This document shows, piece by piece, positions 50,253 to 59,261 of a stretch of 64,000 bases of DNA; position 1 is the stretch's first letter, and each line of letters opens with the position of its first letter. A model generated the notes under the pieces. It saw only the letters and a list, made by a program, of their open reading frames with translations, ran no database searches and was not told where the DNA came from. Both the position numbers and the translations under genes were made by a program. The DNA comes from Microbacterium salsuginis (GTDB taxonomy: Bacteria > Actinomycetota > Actinomycetes > Actinomycetales > Microbacteriaceae), in the NCBI RefSeq assembly GCF_012524205.1, contig NZ_JABACI010000001.1, forward strand, positions 682,001-746,000, read 5' to 3'.

Positions 50253-50525
50253 TGTTTCCTCCTTGAAATGTGATGCAGCTGTGACAACGCGCCGTCCCGG
50301 GCAGGGATGCTGTATGCCGGCACTCGAGGTCCACGCTGACGGGACCACCGTAGCAGAAGTGTTGCAGCATCCGTCATCTTTTGTTTTTCCCTCGGCAGAA
50401 GTTCTTTTCGGCAATCCCTTCGGCCGGAAGAGCCGTCGGGCAGCTTCCGTTGGCGGTTAATCGCAGCCACGGCGGTCGTGATCGGATGCTCGGCACACGA
50501 GGCTCTGGCGTGTTATGTTCGTCGC

Positions 50526-52046
50526 GTGATCAAAGTTGACCATCCATCGGCATTACTCGACGTCCGAGGTGTGACGAAGTCCTTCGCGGGCGTCCATGCC
50601 TTGCGCGGCGTCGACCTGCAGGTGCTTCCCGGCGAGGTCCACTGCGTCCTGGGCCAGAACGGCGCCGGCAAGTCGACGTTGATCAAGACCCTCGCCGGAG
50701 TCCATCGCCCCGACAGCGGCGAGATCTCATGGCTCGGAGAGCCGGTCGAGATCCCGACGCCCGAAGCGGCGATCGAACTGGGCATCGCGACGATGTACCA
50801 GGAGCTCGACGTCGTAGACGGGCTCACGATCGCCGAGAACATCTTCCTCGGCCATGAGCTCGCACGCGGCGGATTCACCAAGCGATCCGAGGCGGCCAAG
50901 CAGACTCGCGAGCTGCTGCGCCGGCTGGGCCACGAAGGCCTGTCCCCGCACGCCGAGGTGGGGTCGCTCAGCGCGGCGAACAAGCAGATCGTGAGCATGG
51001 CACGCGCGCTCTCGCACGACATCAAGCTCATCATCATGGACGAGCCGTCGGCGGTGCTCGACGGTGAAGAGGTGAAGAACCTCTTCCATGTGGTCCGCGA
51101 GCTGACTTCGGCCGGCATCGCCGTGATCTACATCACCCACCGCCTCGAAGAGATCCGCCAGATCGGCGACCGGATCACGGTGCTCAAGGACGGGCGCTCG
51201 ATGGCCAGCGGCCTGTCGGTCGCCGACACTCCCACTCCCGATCTGATCCGTCTCATGACCGGGCGGTCCGTCGAGAACGTGTTCCCTCCCGCCGTGCCGG
51301 TGCCCGACGACGCCCCCACTGTCCTCGAGGTCGAAGGCCTCTCTGTGGCGGGCGTGTTCGAGGACGTCTCGTTCTCGGTACGCGCGGGTGAGGTCATCGG
51401 CCTTGCGGGCCTCGTCGGTTCCGGCCGTTCCGAGATCCTCGAGACCGTGTACGGCGCACGGCGATCCACCAGCGGCTCAGTCAAGGTCGCCGGCAAGCAG
51501 CTGCGCCGCGGCTCCGTCGTCCACGCCGTCGCCGCCGGCATCGGGCTCTCCCCCGAGGAACGAAAGAGTCAGGGCCTCGTCCTGGACGAGCCCATCTACG
51601 TCAACGTCACGCTGTCGTCGATGTCCCGGTTCGCCAAAGCCGGCTTCCTCAACGAGCGCGCCGAGCGGAAAGTGACCAGCGAGCAGATCGATGCCCTCGA
51701 GCTGCGTCCGGCCGATCCGGACCGTCCCGCCATGACGCTCTCGGGCGGCAACCAGCAGAAGATCCTCCTGGCCCGGTGGCTCGTCCACGGCACGCGCGTA
51801 CTCCTCCTCGATGAGCCCACCCGCGGCGTGGATGTCGGCGCCCGCGCCGAGATCTACGCCCTGATCCGCCGGCTGGCGGCCGCGGGCAACGCCGTGGTCA
51901 TCGTCTCCAGTGAGATCGAAGAAGTGCTCGGCCTGGCAGACACCGTCCTCGTCGTCTCCGACGGCCGCGTGCTTCGCACCCTTCCCGCGTCCCAGATCGA
52001 TGAGCACGGTGTGCTCGATCTCGTCATGAAAGGAAACGCCGCGTGA
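50526..52046 (+). CDS. Ribose-type sugar ABC transporter ATP-binding protein
   Basis: A 506-residue RbsA-like ATPase with two ABC domains. The first has LGQNGAGKSTLIKTLAG, LSAANKQIVSMARAL and LIIMDEPSAVLD. The second has the degenerate Walker A AGLVGSGRSEILE, then LSGGNQQKILLARWL and VLLLDEPTRGVDVGAR, as in the family. GTG 50526 is chosen because TATGTT lies 6 nt upstream, giving a leaderless start at VIKVDHPSALL; an upstream ATG at 50478 would precede that promoter box. Confidence 0.93.
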   Translation: MIKVDHPSALLDVRGVTKSFAGVHALRGVDLQVLPGEVHCVLGQNGAGKSTLIKTLAGVHRPDSGEISWLGEPVEIPTPEAAIELGIATMYQELDVVDGLTIAENIFLGHELARGGFTKRSEAAKQTRELLRRLGHEGLSPHAEVGSLSAANKQIVSMARALSHDIKLIIMDEPSAVLDGEEVKNLFHVVRELTSAGIAVIYITHRLEEIRQIGDRITVLKDGRSMASGLSVADTPTPDLIRLMTGRSVENVFPPAVPVPDDAPTVLEVEGLSVAGVFEDVSFSVRAGEVIGLAGLVGSGRSEILETVYGARRSTSGSVKVAGKQLRRGSVVHAVAAGIGLSPEERKSQGLVLDEPIYVNVTLSSMSRFAKAGFLNERAERKVTSEQIDALELRPADPDRPAMTLSGGNQQKILLARWLVHGTRVLLLDEPTRGVDVGARAEIYALIRRLAAAGNAVVIVSSEIEEVLGLADTVLVVSDGRVLRTLPASQIDEHGVLDLVMKGNAA

Positions 52047-53110
52047 GCGAGCAGACCACCGGGACCGCAGGGGTCCCCACCGCCGGCGAGGCGCCGTCGC
52101 CCACCGGCCCGGCGCCCGCCAACGGCTCCGGCAAGTCCGGGTTCCAGCGCTTCATGTCCGGCTCCGTCGGTCGTAACCTCGGCCTCGTCCTCGCACTCCT
52201 CGTGCTCGTGGTCGTCGGCGCCGTCACCGCGCCCGACACGTTCACGAGCGTCAGCAACATCCTGACGATCCTCCGCCAGGCCTCGATCATCGGCGTCATC
52301 TCCATCGGCATGACCCTGGTCATCATCGCGGGCGGGATCGACCTCTCGGTCGGGTCCGTCATGGGGCTGGCCTCGGTCGTCGCGGCTCTCGCGGCCATCC
52401 AGGACCTCGCCGACCAGCTGCACTGGATCGTCATGGTCGTCATCGCGCTCGCGGTCGGCATCGGCGCAGGCCTCATCAACGGCATCGTCATCGCGTACGG
52501 CAAGGTGGTGGCGTTCATGGCGACGCTCGCGATGCTGGTGGCGGCGCGCGGCCTGGCCGAGATCCTCGCCAACCGGCGCACGCTGCAGGTCGGCGACCGG
52601 GACTTCATCACCTTCATGAATCTCGACATCATCGGCGTCGACATGCTCATCTGGATCTTCGCGATCGTCGCCGCACTCGGCTGGGTCATCCTGAACCGCA
52701 CCACATTCGGGCGGCGCACGATCGCCATCGGCGGCAACCGCGAGGCCGCACGTCTCGCGGGCATCAACGTCAAGCGCCACACGATGTGGCTGTACGCGAT
52801 CTCGGGCCTGTGCGCCGGTATCGCCGGCGTCATGATCCTCGGCCGCACCACGGCCGGCAGCTCGACGAACGGCACGCTCTATGAACTCGACGCGATCGCC
52901 GCGGTCGTCGTCGGCGGCACGCTGCTGATCGGTGGCCGAGGCACGATCACCGGCACGGTCTTCGGCGTGCTGATCTTCGCGACCCTCACGAACGTCTTCG
53001 TTCAGAACAACCTCAGCTCGTCGGTCCAGGCGGTCGTCAAGGGCGTCATCATCGTCGTCGCGGTGCTGTTGCAGCAGCGGTTCGCGAAGCCCACGGGTCG
53101 CGCGACATGA
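52043..53110 (+). CDS. Ribose-type sugar ABC transporter permease
   Basis: A 355-residue RbsC-like permease with about nine or ten helices. GMTLVIIAGGIDLSVGSVMG near residue 95 is the diagnostic segment, along with NRTTFGRRTIAIGGNREAAR and LDAIAAVVVGGTLLIGGRGT. The first 45 residues are polar and cytoplasmic. GTG 52043 overlaps the ATPase stop (GTGA). A hairpin follows the stop. Confidence 0.93.
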   Translation: MSEQTTGTAGVPTAGEAPSPTGPAPANGSGKSGFQRFMSGSVGRNLGLVLALLVLVVVGAVTAPDTFTSVSNILTILRQASIIGVISIGMTLVIIAGGIDLSVGSVMGLASVVAALAAIQDLADQLHWIVMVVIALAVGIGAGLINGIVIAYGKVVAFMATLAMLVAARGLAEILANRRTLQVGDRDFITFMNLDIIGVDMLIWIFAIVAALGWVILNRTTFGRRTIAIGGNREAARLAGINVKRHTMWLYAISGLCAGIAGVMILGRTTAGSSTNGTLYELDAIAAVVVGGTLLIGGRGTITGTVFGVLIFATLTNVFVQNNLSSSVQAVVKGVIIVVAVLLQQRFAKPTGRAT

Positions 53111-53123
53111 TCGGATGCTGCGG

Positions 53124-53162
53124 CCCGGTCGAGCGCGCCTCTGCAAGGTTCGCTCGACCGGG
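53124..53162 (+). terminator. Stem-loop after the ribose-type permease
   Basis: CCCGGTCGAGCG (53124-53135) pairs perfectly with CGCTCGACCGGG (53151-53162) around a 15-base loop, in the gap before the ROK gene. It probably ends the importer transcript. Confidence 0.72.
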
Positions 53163-53225
53163 CTGCGGCCCGTTGTCAGCCGTTCCCGCGAACGTCGGCG
53201 TCCTGCGCCGCGGCAATACTGAGAT

Positions 53226-54410
53226 GTGACGAATATGGGCAGCGAAACGACGACGAACGCGACCGGCGTCAGCCAGTTGTTCCAGCTCCTGCGAGACGGC
53301 GTGCCACGCACTCGCGCGGAACTGGCGAAGTCCACCGGTCTCGCGCGATCGACGATCGCCGCGCGCGTCGACGAGCTCATGCGCATGGGTCTGATCACGC
53401 CGGTCGCCGAAGCGGTGTCGACGGGCGGACGCCCGCCTTCTCAGTTCGCGCTGAACCCGGCGGCGAAGGTCGTGATCGCGGCCGACATCGGCGCCTCGCA
53501 TGCGACGGTCGCCGTCACCGATCTGACCGGCAGCGTGCTCGCGGAGCATTCCGAACCACTCGACGTCGCGCTCGGGCCCGTCCCCGTGCTCTCGTGGCTG
53601 GTCGAAGGGGCCACGAGGCTGCTCGAACAGGTCGGACGCGACCACACCCATGTCGCGGCGATCGGGATCGGGGTGCCCGGCCCGGTCGAGCACTCCACGG
53701 GACAGCCGGTGAATCCGCCGATCATGCCCGGATGGGACCGGTTCGACATCCCCGGCTGGCTCCACCAGCATCTCGAGGTGCCGGTGCTCGTCGACAACGA
53801 CGTGAACATCATGGCGCTCGGCGAGCGCTCGGTCGCGTGGCCCGGGGTGGAGCACCTCATGTTCGTCAAGATCGCCACCGGCATCGGCGCCGGCCTCATC
53901 TCGGGTTCCGCGCTGCAGCGCGGAGCGCAGGGCGTCGCCGGCGACATCGGCCACGTGCAGGTCGCCCGTGGTGCAGGGGTGCCGTGCCGCTGCGGCAACC
54001 GAGGCTGCCTCGAGGCTCTCGCCTCCGGCCCGGCGATCGCCCGGAGCCTGCGCGAGCATGGCGTCGAGGCGCAGACCGGCTCGGACGTCATCGACCTCGT
54101 CAAGCGCGGCAACATCGAAGCGATCCAGGCGGTCCGGCAGGCGGGCCGCGACATCGGCGAGGTGCTCACGACATGCGTGAGCCTGGTCAACCCGTCCGTG
54201 ATCACGATCGGCGGGTCCATGGCCCGCGTCGGCGAACACCTCATCGCCGGCGTGCGCGAGATCGTGTACACCCGATCGACGCCTCTGGCGACCGAGCATC
54301 TGGCCATCGTCCAGTCGGTCACGGCCGAGCGCGCCGCCATCCTCGGCGCCAGCATGCTGGCCGTCGAGCACGCCCTCTCGCCCGAGGCGCTGGCGGTCGG
54401 CTTCGCCTGA
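53226..54410 (+). CDS. ROK family transcriptional regulator
   Basis: A 394-residue NagC/Mlc-type protein. Residues 15-65 are a winged helix (RAELAKSTGLARSTIAARV). The ROK domain begins VVIAADIGASHATVAVTDL, contains AIGIGVPGPVEHSTGQPVNP, the VDNDVNIMALGER segment, and the zinc motif CRCGNRGCLEALASG. ATP-binding residues are partly altered, as in regulators. GTG 53226 fits with AATACT about 5 nt upstream. Its place beside the ribose-type importer suggests it controls that system. Confidence 0.88.
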   Translation: MTNMGSETTTNATGVSQLFQLLRDGVPRTRAELAKSTGLARSTIAARVDELMRMGLITPVAEAVSTGGRPPSQFALNPAAKVVIAADIGASHATVAVTDLTGSVLAEHSEPLDVALGPVPVLSWLVEGATRLLEQVGRDHTHVAAIGIGVPGPVEHSTGQPVNPPIMPGWDRFDIPGWLHQHLEVPVLVDNDVNIMALGERSVAWPGVEHLMFVKIATGIGAGLISGSALQRGAQGVAGDIGHVQVARGAGVPCRCGNRGCLEALASGPAIARSLREHGVEAQTGSDVIDLVKRGNIEAIQAVRQAGRDIGEVLTTCVSLVNPSVITIGGSMARVGEHLIAGVREIVYTRSTPLATEHLAIVQSVTAERAAILGASMLAVEHALSPEALAVGFA

Positions 54411-54531
54411 CCGCCGCCACGCTTCGCCCAGTGGTAGCAGCGACGTAACACCGGCGAGACATTCGCGCGGTTGACTGGCCTGACCACGACCTGTGCTGTC
54501 GCCGACGACACGCACGCGGAAGGAGCACCCC

Positions 54532-55563
54532 ATGAGATTCCGACCGCTGAGATCGGCCGCCGCTCCGGTGACCGATGACGGTGCCGTGCCAGAACCGCCC
54601 GACCAGATGCGTGCCATGGTCGTGGAGACGCCGGGTGACGCGGCGGCACTGCGCGCGGCATCCGTCCCCGTCCCGTCCCCCGTGATGAGCGAACTGCTCG
54701 TGCGCGTGATCGCCGCCGGCGTGAACCCGATCGATGCCAAGACCCGCGCCGGTCGCGGCGTGTGGAGCGGCGTCGATCACCGGCCGGCGGTGCTCGGCTA
54801 CGACTTCAGCGGCGTGGTGGTCAGGAGTCCGTACGAGGCGCACCCGCTCGCGCCCGGCACGCCCGTCTTCGGCATGGCGCCGTTCCCGCGGTCGGGTGGA
54901 ACGTACGCCGAGTACACCGTGGTGCCGTCGCTGTCGGTCGCCCGCAAACCGAACGCGCTGTCGCACGTCGAGGCCGCCGGCGTTCCCCTGGCCGCCCTGA
55001 CCGCCTGGGGTCTGGTCGTCGAGACGGCGCACGCCCATGAAGGACAGCGCATCCTCATCCACGCCGGCAGTGGCGGCGTGGGGCACTTCGCCGTGCAGTT
55101 CGCCGCATACTTCGGTGCCCACGTGACGGCGACGGCATCGGGCCGCAACGCGTCGTGGCTGCGCGAGCTCGGCGCGGCCGTCGTGATCGACTACACCACC
55201 ACGCGCTTCGACGAGGTCGTGGCGGACGTCGACGTCGTGATCGACCTGGTCGGCAACGTGAACGGCGATACCGGCACTCGGTCCTTGAAGGTGCTGCGGC
55301 CCGGCGGCCTTTACGTCGTCGTGCCCACCGGATCCTGGCCGGGTTACGCCGAGGCGGCAGCCGCGGTCGGCGCGCGTGCCACGTCGTTCAAGGTCGCCCC
55401 GGACGGCGGGTCACTGGCGACGATCGCGCGCCTGCTGGACTCGGGCTCCGTACAGGTCTACGTCGACGCCGTCTTCGACCTCTCCGACGTCGCCGCCGCG
55501 CATCGCCGCATCGAGGAGGGCCACACCCGCGGCAAGCTCGTGCTCCGGGTCAGCGACGACTGA
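54532..55563 (+). CDS. NADPH:quinone reductase-like zinc-independent oxidoreductase
   Basis: A 343-residue medium-chain reductase. The N-terminal domain has VIAAGVNPIDAKTRAGRG and AVLGYDFSGVVVRSP; the NADPH loop is IHAGSGGVGHFAVQFAAYFG near residue 180. Zinc ligands are absent, as in quinone oxidoreductases and crotonyl-type reductases. The first 30 residues form an extra polar leader. GGAAGGAG precedes the ATG. The stop is 3 nt from that of the convergent LysR gene, so no terminator fits between. Confidence 0.87.
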   Translation: MRFRPLRSAAAPVTDDGAVPEPPDQMRAMVVETPGDAAALRAASVPVPSPVMSELLVRVIAAGVNPIDAKTRAGRGVWSGVDHRPAVLGYDFSGVVVRSPYEAHPLAPGTPVFGMAPFPRSGGTYAEYTVVPSLSVARKPNALSHVEAAGVPLAALTAWGLVVETAHAHEGQRILIHAGSGGVGHFAVQFAAYFGAHVTATASGRNASWLRELGAAVVIDYTTTRFDEVVADVDVVIDLVGNVNGDTGTRSLKVLRPGGLYVVVPTGSWPGYAEAAAAVGARATSFKVAPDGGSLATIARLLDSGSVQVYVDAVFDLSDVAAAHRRIEEGHTRGKLVLRVSDD

Positions 55564-55566
55564 CCC

Positions 55567-56457
55567 CTACACGGGTGCGAGCACCCGGCGACCATGCGCG
55601 ACGATCTCGTCCGCGATCGCGTCGAGCAGGGGCGAGCTCAGGTTCCACTGCTGCCAGTAGAGCGCGACGTCCACGGGTGCGCCGCCGAGCGGCACGAGCT
55701 CGCCGCGCTCGATCGCGTCCGCCGACTGGAGCAGGGGCAGCAAGGCCCAGCCCAGGCCGAGCCGGACCGCGGTGGCGAAATCGTTCGAGGCCGGCACGTA
55801 GTGCCGCGGCGGCCGCGCCGGATCCACGCCCTCCCCCGCCAGCCACGTCTTCTGCAGGTCGTCGCGCCGGTCGAAGTCGACCAGTGGCGCGTCCGCGAGC
55901 GCGGCGGCCCGGTCGCCGCGCAGCCAGCGCTCGACATAGGCGGGAGTCGCGACCGCCTCGTACCGCATCGCGCCCAGTGTGGCGACGCGGCATCCCGCCA
56001 CCGGCGCAGAGCGCGACGTCACAGCGCCCATGACCGTGCCCGACTCGAGGAGCCCGGCGGTGAAATCCTGATCGTCGCGATGCAGGTCGAACACGACAGG
56101 ATGCTGCTGCGACAGCCGTGAGAGAGGACCGAGGAACCACGTCGCGAGGGAATCGGCGTTCACCGCGAGTGGCACGCTCGTACGCGATCGGTCCTCGGGA
56201 TCGGCGCCGAGCTCGGCGAGCGTGTCGTGTTCGAGGAGCGCGGCCTGCCGCGCGAGGCGGATGATCGCGCGGCCCGCGTCGGTCGCCCGCACGGGTTTGG
56301 AGCGCACCAGCACCAGCCGGCCGAGCTGCTCTTCGAGCGCCTTGATGCGCTGGCTGACCGCCGACGGCGTGACGTGCAGGCGCCGGGCCGCGGCATCCAG
56401 CGTGCCCTCGTCGACGACGGCCGCGACGGTCTCGGCGAGCTCGAACGAAATCTTCAT
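55567..56457 (-). CDS. lysG: LysR family regulator of ArgP/LysG type
   Basis: A 296-residue regulator. The HTH is LDAAARRLHVTPSAVSQRIK, identical in pattern to the LysG/ArgP group (VTPSAVSQRIKALE), and the effector domain has VPLAVNADSLATWFLGPL. In Corynebacterium LysG activates lysE when lysine or arginine accumulates. The divergent lysE gene starts 69 bases away, and the gap contains both promoters. This genetic arrangement makes the assignment strong. Confidence 0.9.
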   Translation of the reverse strand: MKISFELAETVAAVVDEGTLDAAARRLHVTPSAVSQRIKALEEQLGRLVLVRSKPVRATDAGRAIIRLARQAALLEHDTLAELGADPEDRSRTSVPLAVNADSLATWFLGPLSRLSQQHPVVFDLHRDDQDFTAGLLESGTVMGAVTSRSAPVAGCRVATLGAMRYEAVATPAYVERWLRGDRAAALADAPLVDFDRRDDLQKTWLAGEGVDPARPPRHYVPASNDFATAVRLGLGWALLPLLQSADAIERGELVPLGGAPVDVALYWQQWNLSSPLLDAIADEIVAHGRRVLAPV

Positions 56458-56525
56458 CAGTTCGGCTAATGGTACTGAAGAATCATGAGCTGGACTACGG
56501 GAGCGATGGTCCGTAGCGTCGAACC

Positions 56526-57221
56526 GTGCTCACCTCCCTTCTCGCCGGCCTCGGCCTCGGCTTCTCGCTGATCATCGCGATCGGCGCTCAGAACCTCTTC
56601 GTCCTGCGACAGGGTCTGCGTCGTGAGCACGTGTTCGCCGTCGCAGCCATCTGCGCAGCATCCGATGCCGTCCTCATCCTGCTGGGCGTCTCGGGCATCG
56701 GACTGGTCCTGCAGGCGGTGCCGTGGCTCGTCGACGTGGTGCGCTGGGCGGGCGCGATCTTCCTCGTCGCCTACGGCGTGCTGGCGGCGCGCCGAGCCTG
56801 GCGGCCGACCGGCGAGGCTCTGACCGCGGAGAGCGTCCCGGAAGCCGCCGGCAGCGACGGTGCGGAGTCGCTCGATTCCGTGGGCCGTCAAGCCACTGGC
56901 ATCCGCACCGCCGCACCTGCCGCTGCCCGGACCCGGCTGCTCCCCGTCGTACTCACGTGCCTCGCGTTGACGTGGCTCAACCCGCACGTCTACCTCGACA
57001 CGGTGTTCCTGCTCGGCTCGATCGCCAACACGCACGGCGACATGCGCTGGCTGTTCGCCGTCGGGGCGATGCTCTCGAGCGTCCTCTGGTTCTTCGGTCT
57101 GGCCTACGGAGCCCGACTCCTGGGACGGTGGCTGTCCACGCCGCGGGCCTGGCGGATCCTCGACGCCGTGATCGCGGTCGTCATGGTCGGGCTCGGCATC
57201 TCGCTCGTGCTGCCGCACTGA
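56526..57221 (+). CDS. lysE: LysE family amino acid exporter
   Basis: A 231-residue membrane exporter with about six hydrophobic segments. It opens LLAGLGLGFSLIIAIGAQNL followed by FVLRQGLRREH, the LysE signature, and has LTCLALTWLNPHVYLDTVFL near residue 145. A polar loop of about 40 residues lies between. It exports lysine and arginine. The GTG start is preceded at 6 nt by TAGCGT, so the message is probably leaderless; LysG would bind between it and lysG. Confidence 0.92.
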   Translation: MLTSLLAGLGLGFSLIIAIGAQNLFVLRQGLRREHVFAVAAICAASDAVLILLGVSGIGLVLQAVPWLVDVVRWAGAIFLVAYGVLAARRAWRPTGEALTAESVPEAAGSDGAESLDSVGRQATGIRTAAPAAARTRLLPVVLTCLALTWLNPHVYLDTVFLLGSIANTHGDMRWLFAVGAMLSSVLWFFGLAYGARLLGRWLSTPRAWRILDAVIAVVMVGLGISLVLPH

Positions 57222-57263
57222 GCGTTCGCCGCCGTGGCGCTCACCGCACGGCTGTGGCGCCTG

Positions 57264-57641
57264 TCAGCTCTTGCGCAGCGAGGGATCCTCGATCTCGGCG
57301 ATGCGCGCCGACACGATCGCGCGGATCGTGTCGTCGGTCAACGGCCGATCGGACTGGAAGCGGATCGTCCCCTTGTCGTGCTCGAACGCCGCGCGCTCGT
57401 CCTCGGGCAGCGCGTCGGCGACGACGTCGGGCACGCGACCGCTGAACGGGTAGACACCGATGTGCTTCCTCGTCCGCATGACGGCGATCAGCGCCTTGCC
57501 TCGGTACATCAGGGCAGGCATCCCGTAGCTCGTTCCCTGCTCGAGGTCGGGCGCAGTCGCGCGCGCGATATCGAAGACGTGCGAGATCGCGTCGCGGTCC
57601 GAGGGTGCGAGGCTCTCGAGGTAGTCGTCGACGGTTCCCAT
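57264..57641 (-). CDS. DUF1801 domain protein
   Basis: A 125-residue cytosolic protein of the YdhG/DUF1801 type. It opens TVDDYLESLAPSDRDAISHV, has GTSYGMPALMYRGKALIAVM near residue 37, then HIGVYPFSGRV and HDKGTIRFQSDRPL. Relatives are linked to iron or metal binding (frataxin-like fold) but the role is unknown. ATG 57641 is preferred to 57662 because CAGGAT lies 6 nt upstream and the product then matches the family start. Confidence 0.82.
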   Translation of the reverse strand: MGTVDDYLESLAPSDRDAISHVFDIARATAPDLEQGTSYGMPALMYRGKALIAVMRTRKHIGVYPFSGRVPDVVADALPEDERAAFEHDKGTIRFQSDRPLTDDTIRAIVSARIAEIEDPSLRKS

Positions 57642-57699
57642 CCCGGCATCCTGCCATCCCACCCTCGCGGGCGATACCCGTGCACGGCACGATGGAGGT

Positions 57700-57975
57700 A
57701 TGCGGCGGGTCCACGTGGTGGTGCAGGGCGAGGTGCAGGGCGTCGGCTATCGCTACACGATGCGCCTGGTCGCTCGACGGGCCGGCGTCGTCGGCTGGGT
57801 GCGCAACCGTCGCGACGGAAGCGTCGAGGCCGAGATCGAGGGCGACTCCGACAGGGTCGACGAGGTGCTCGCGTGGATGGCCGAGGGACCGCCCGGGTCC
57901 CGCGTGGACACCGCGACGGTCGAGGATGCCACTCCGGCCGGTGGCAGCGGCTTCGAGGTGCTCCCGACGGCGTGA
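57700..57975 (+). CDS. acyP: Acylphosphatase
   Basis: A 91-residue enzyme hydrolysing acyl phosphates. VVVQGEVQGVGYRYTMRL holds the catalytic Arg of the GxVQGVGYR loop, and VGWVRNRRDGSVEAEIEG the catalytic Asn. The ATG is preceded at 6 nt by CACGAT; the ggagg 2 nt before it is too close to act as a ribosome site. Normal family length. Confidence 0.94.
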   Translation: MRRVHVVVQGEVQGVGYRYTMRLVARRAGVVGWVRNRRDGSVEAEIEGDSDRVDEVLAWMAEGPPGSRVDTATVEDATPAGGSGFEVLPTA

Positions 57976-58006
57976 CCCGGTGGCGCGGTGCACCGCGCCG
58001 GCCGTG

Positions 58007-59053
58007 TCAGCCCGGAAGGCCGGCGGCGAGCTCGGCGAACACGTCCGTGGCGTCGTCGTGCTTCGCGAGGCCTGCTGCCTGGCCCGCCCACAGCGAGACG
58101 AGGTCGCCGTCGCCGCGGCGTCCCGCCTCGGCGCGGAACTGGCCCGTGAGCCAATTCTGGGCGGGGAACGGTGCGATGACGCCGGCTGTCTCGATCGTGC
58201 GCATGGCGCGATTCGGGATGCCGCGCGCCAGTCGCCCGCTCATCGCCCGGGTGAGCACCGTGCCGGTGTCGGGCACCTCCGCGATCGCCCGACGGTGTGC
58301 CTCTGTCGCGGCCGACTGGCGGGTGCGCAGGAACGCGGTGCCCACCTGCACCCCGACGGCTCCGAGCGCGAAGGCGGCAGCGACGCCGCGCCGGTCGGCG
58401 ATGCCGCCTGCCGCGATCACGGGCACGTCGACGGCGTCGACCACCTGCGGCACGAGAGCGAACGTGCCGACGAGCGAATCCTCGGCCAGGGCCAGGAACG
58501 ACACCCGGTGACCCGCGGCCTCCGCGCCACTCGCCACGACGGCATCCGCTCCGCTCTCTGCCAGCGCGACCGCCTCGGCGACCGTCGTCGCGGTGCCGAT
58601 GACACGGATGCCGCGGCTGTGCGCCGCCGCCACCACACGCTCGGACGGCACACCGTAGACGACGCTGAGCACCGCCGGCGCCGCGTCCAGGATGGCGGTC
58701 AGCTGCGCGTCGATGTCGGGGAGGAACTCGGTCGGCGGGGTCGGATGCGGCAGGCCCAGTTCGTCGTACAGCGGCGCGAGCGCCTCGATCACCGGGGCGA
58801 GGTCGACGTCCGCCGGGGCGACCTCGTCGCCCGTCGGCAGCCACACGTTCACCGCGAACGGGCGGTCGGTCGCCGAGCGCAGCGCCGCCACCGTGTCGCT
58901 GATGCGATCGGCGGAGTACCCGTACAGGCCGTATGACCCGAGGCCGCCGGCATCGCTCACCGCTGCCGTCAGCTCGACCGACGACAGCCCTCCGAAGGGG
59001 CCGAGCACGATCGGTGCGTCGATGCTGAACAGGTCCTGGAGTGTCGCCGCCAT
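58007..59053 (-). CDS. FMN-dependent nitronate monooxygenase family protein
   Basis: A 348-residue TIM-barrel flavoprotein. It starts DAPIVLGPFGGLSSVELTAA, has VSGVPSER-like turn VVYGVPSERV, the segment GADAVVASGAEAAGHRVSFL near residue 170 with the conserved Gly and His, and VPVIAAGGIADRRGVAAAFA for FMN phosphate. It may oxidise nitronates or act as a related oxidoreductase. The ATG is preceded at 6 nt by TAGCGT. A long hairpin lies upstream at 59101-59159. Confidence 0.86.
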   Translation of the reverse strand: MAATLQDLFSIDAPIVLGPFGGLSSVELTAAVSDAGGLGSYGLYGYSADRISDTVAALRSATDRPFAVNVWLPTGDEVAPADVDLAPVIEALAPLYDELGLPHPTPPTEFLPDIDAQLTAILDAAPAVLSVVYGVPSERVVAAAHSRGIRVIGTATTVAEAVALAESGADAVVASGAEAAGHRVSFLALAEDSLVGTFALVPQVVDAVDVPVIAAGGIADRRGVAAAFALGAVGVQVGTAFLRTRQSAATEAHRRAIAEVPDTGTVLTRAMSGRLARGIPNRAMRTIETAGVIAPFPAQNWLTGQFRAEAGRRGDGDLVSLWAGQAAGLAKHDDATDVFAELAAGLPG

Positions 59054-59100
59054 GCCTCGACGCTACTCCCGAAGCCGCTGAGGCCGCCGTCGTGTGAGCG

Positions 59101-59159
59101 TTCGAATCGCGCACTTTGCAGCCGGGCAGGCTTGAAAGCTGCAAAGTGCGTGATTCGAA
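59101..59159. repeat. Long near-perfect inverted repeat
   Basis: Arms of 22 bases (59101-59122 and 59138-59159) with a single mismatch and a 15-base loop; the left arm begins TTCGAATC and ends TTTGCAGC. It lies between the rplA terminator and the nitronate monooxygenase gene. It is AT-richer than the surroundings and is not needed as a terminator because a separate one is present. Confidence 0.88.
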
Positions 59160-59211
59160 ACACCCGAGGGGCCGCCGGGGCAGGCTGCGGACCGGCGGGG
59201 CGGCGGGAACG

Positions 59212-59249
59212 ACGAAGCCCCGCCGCTCCGGAGAGCGGCGGGGCTTCGT
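59212..59249 (-). terminator. Terminator of the rplK-rplA operon
   Basis: ACGAAGCCCCGCCGCTC (59212-59228) pairs perfectly with 59233-59249 across a 4-base loop, starting 12 bases past the rplA stop. Confidence 0.9.
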
Positions 59250-59261
59250 GCGTGAGCGAAC

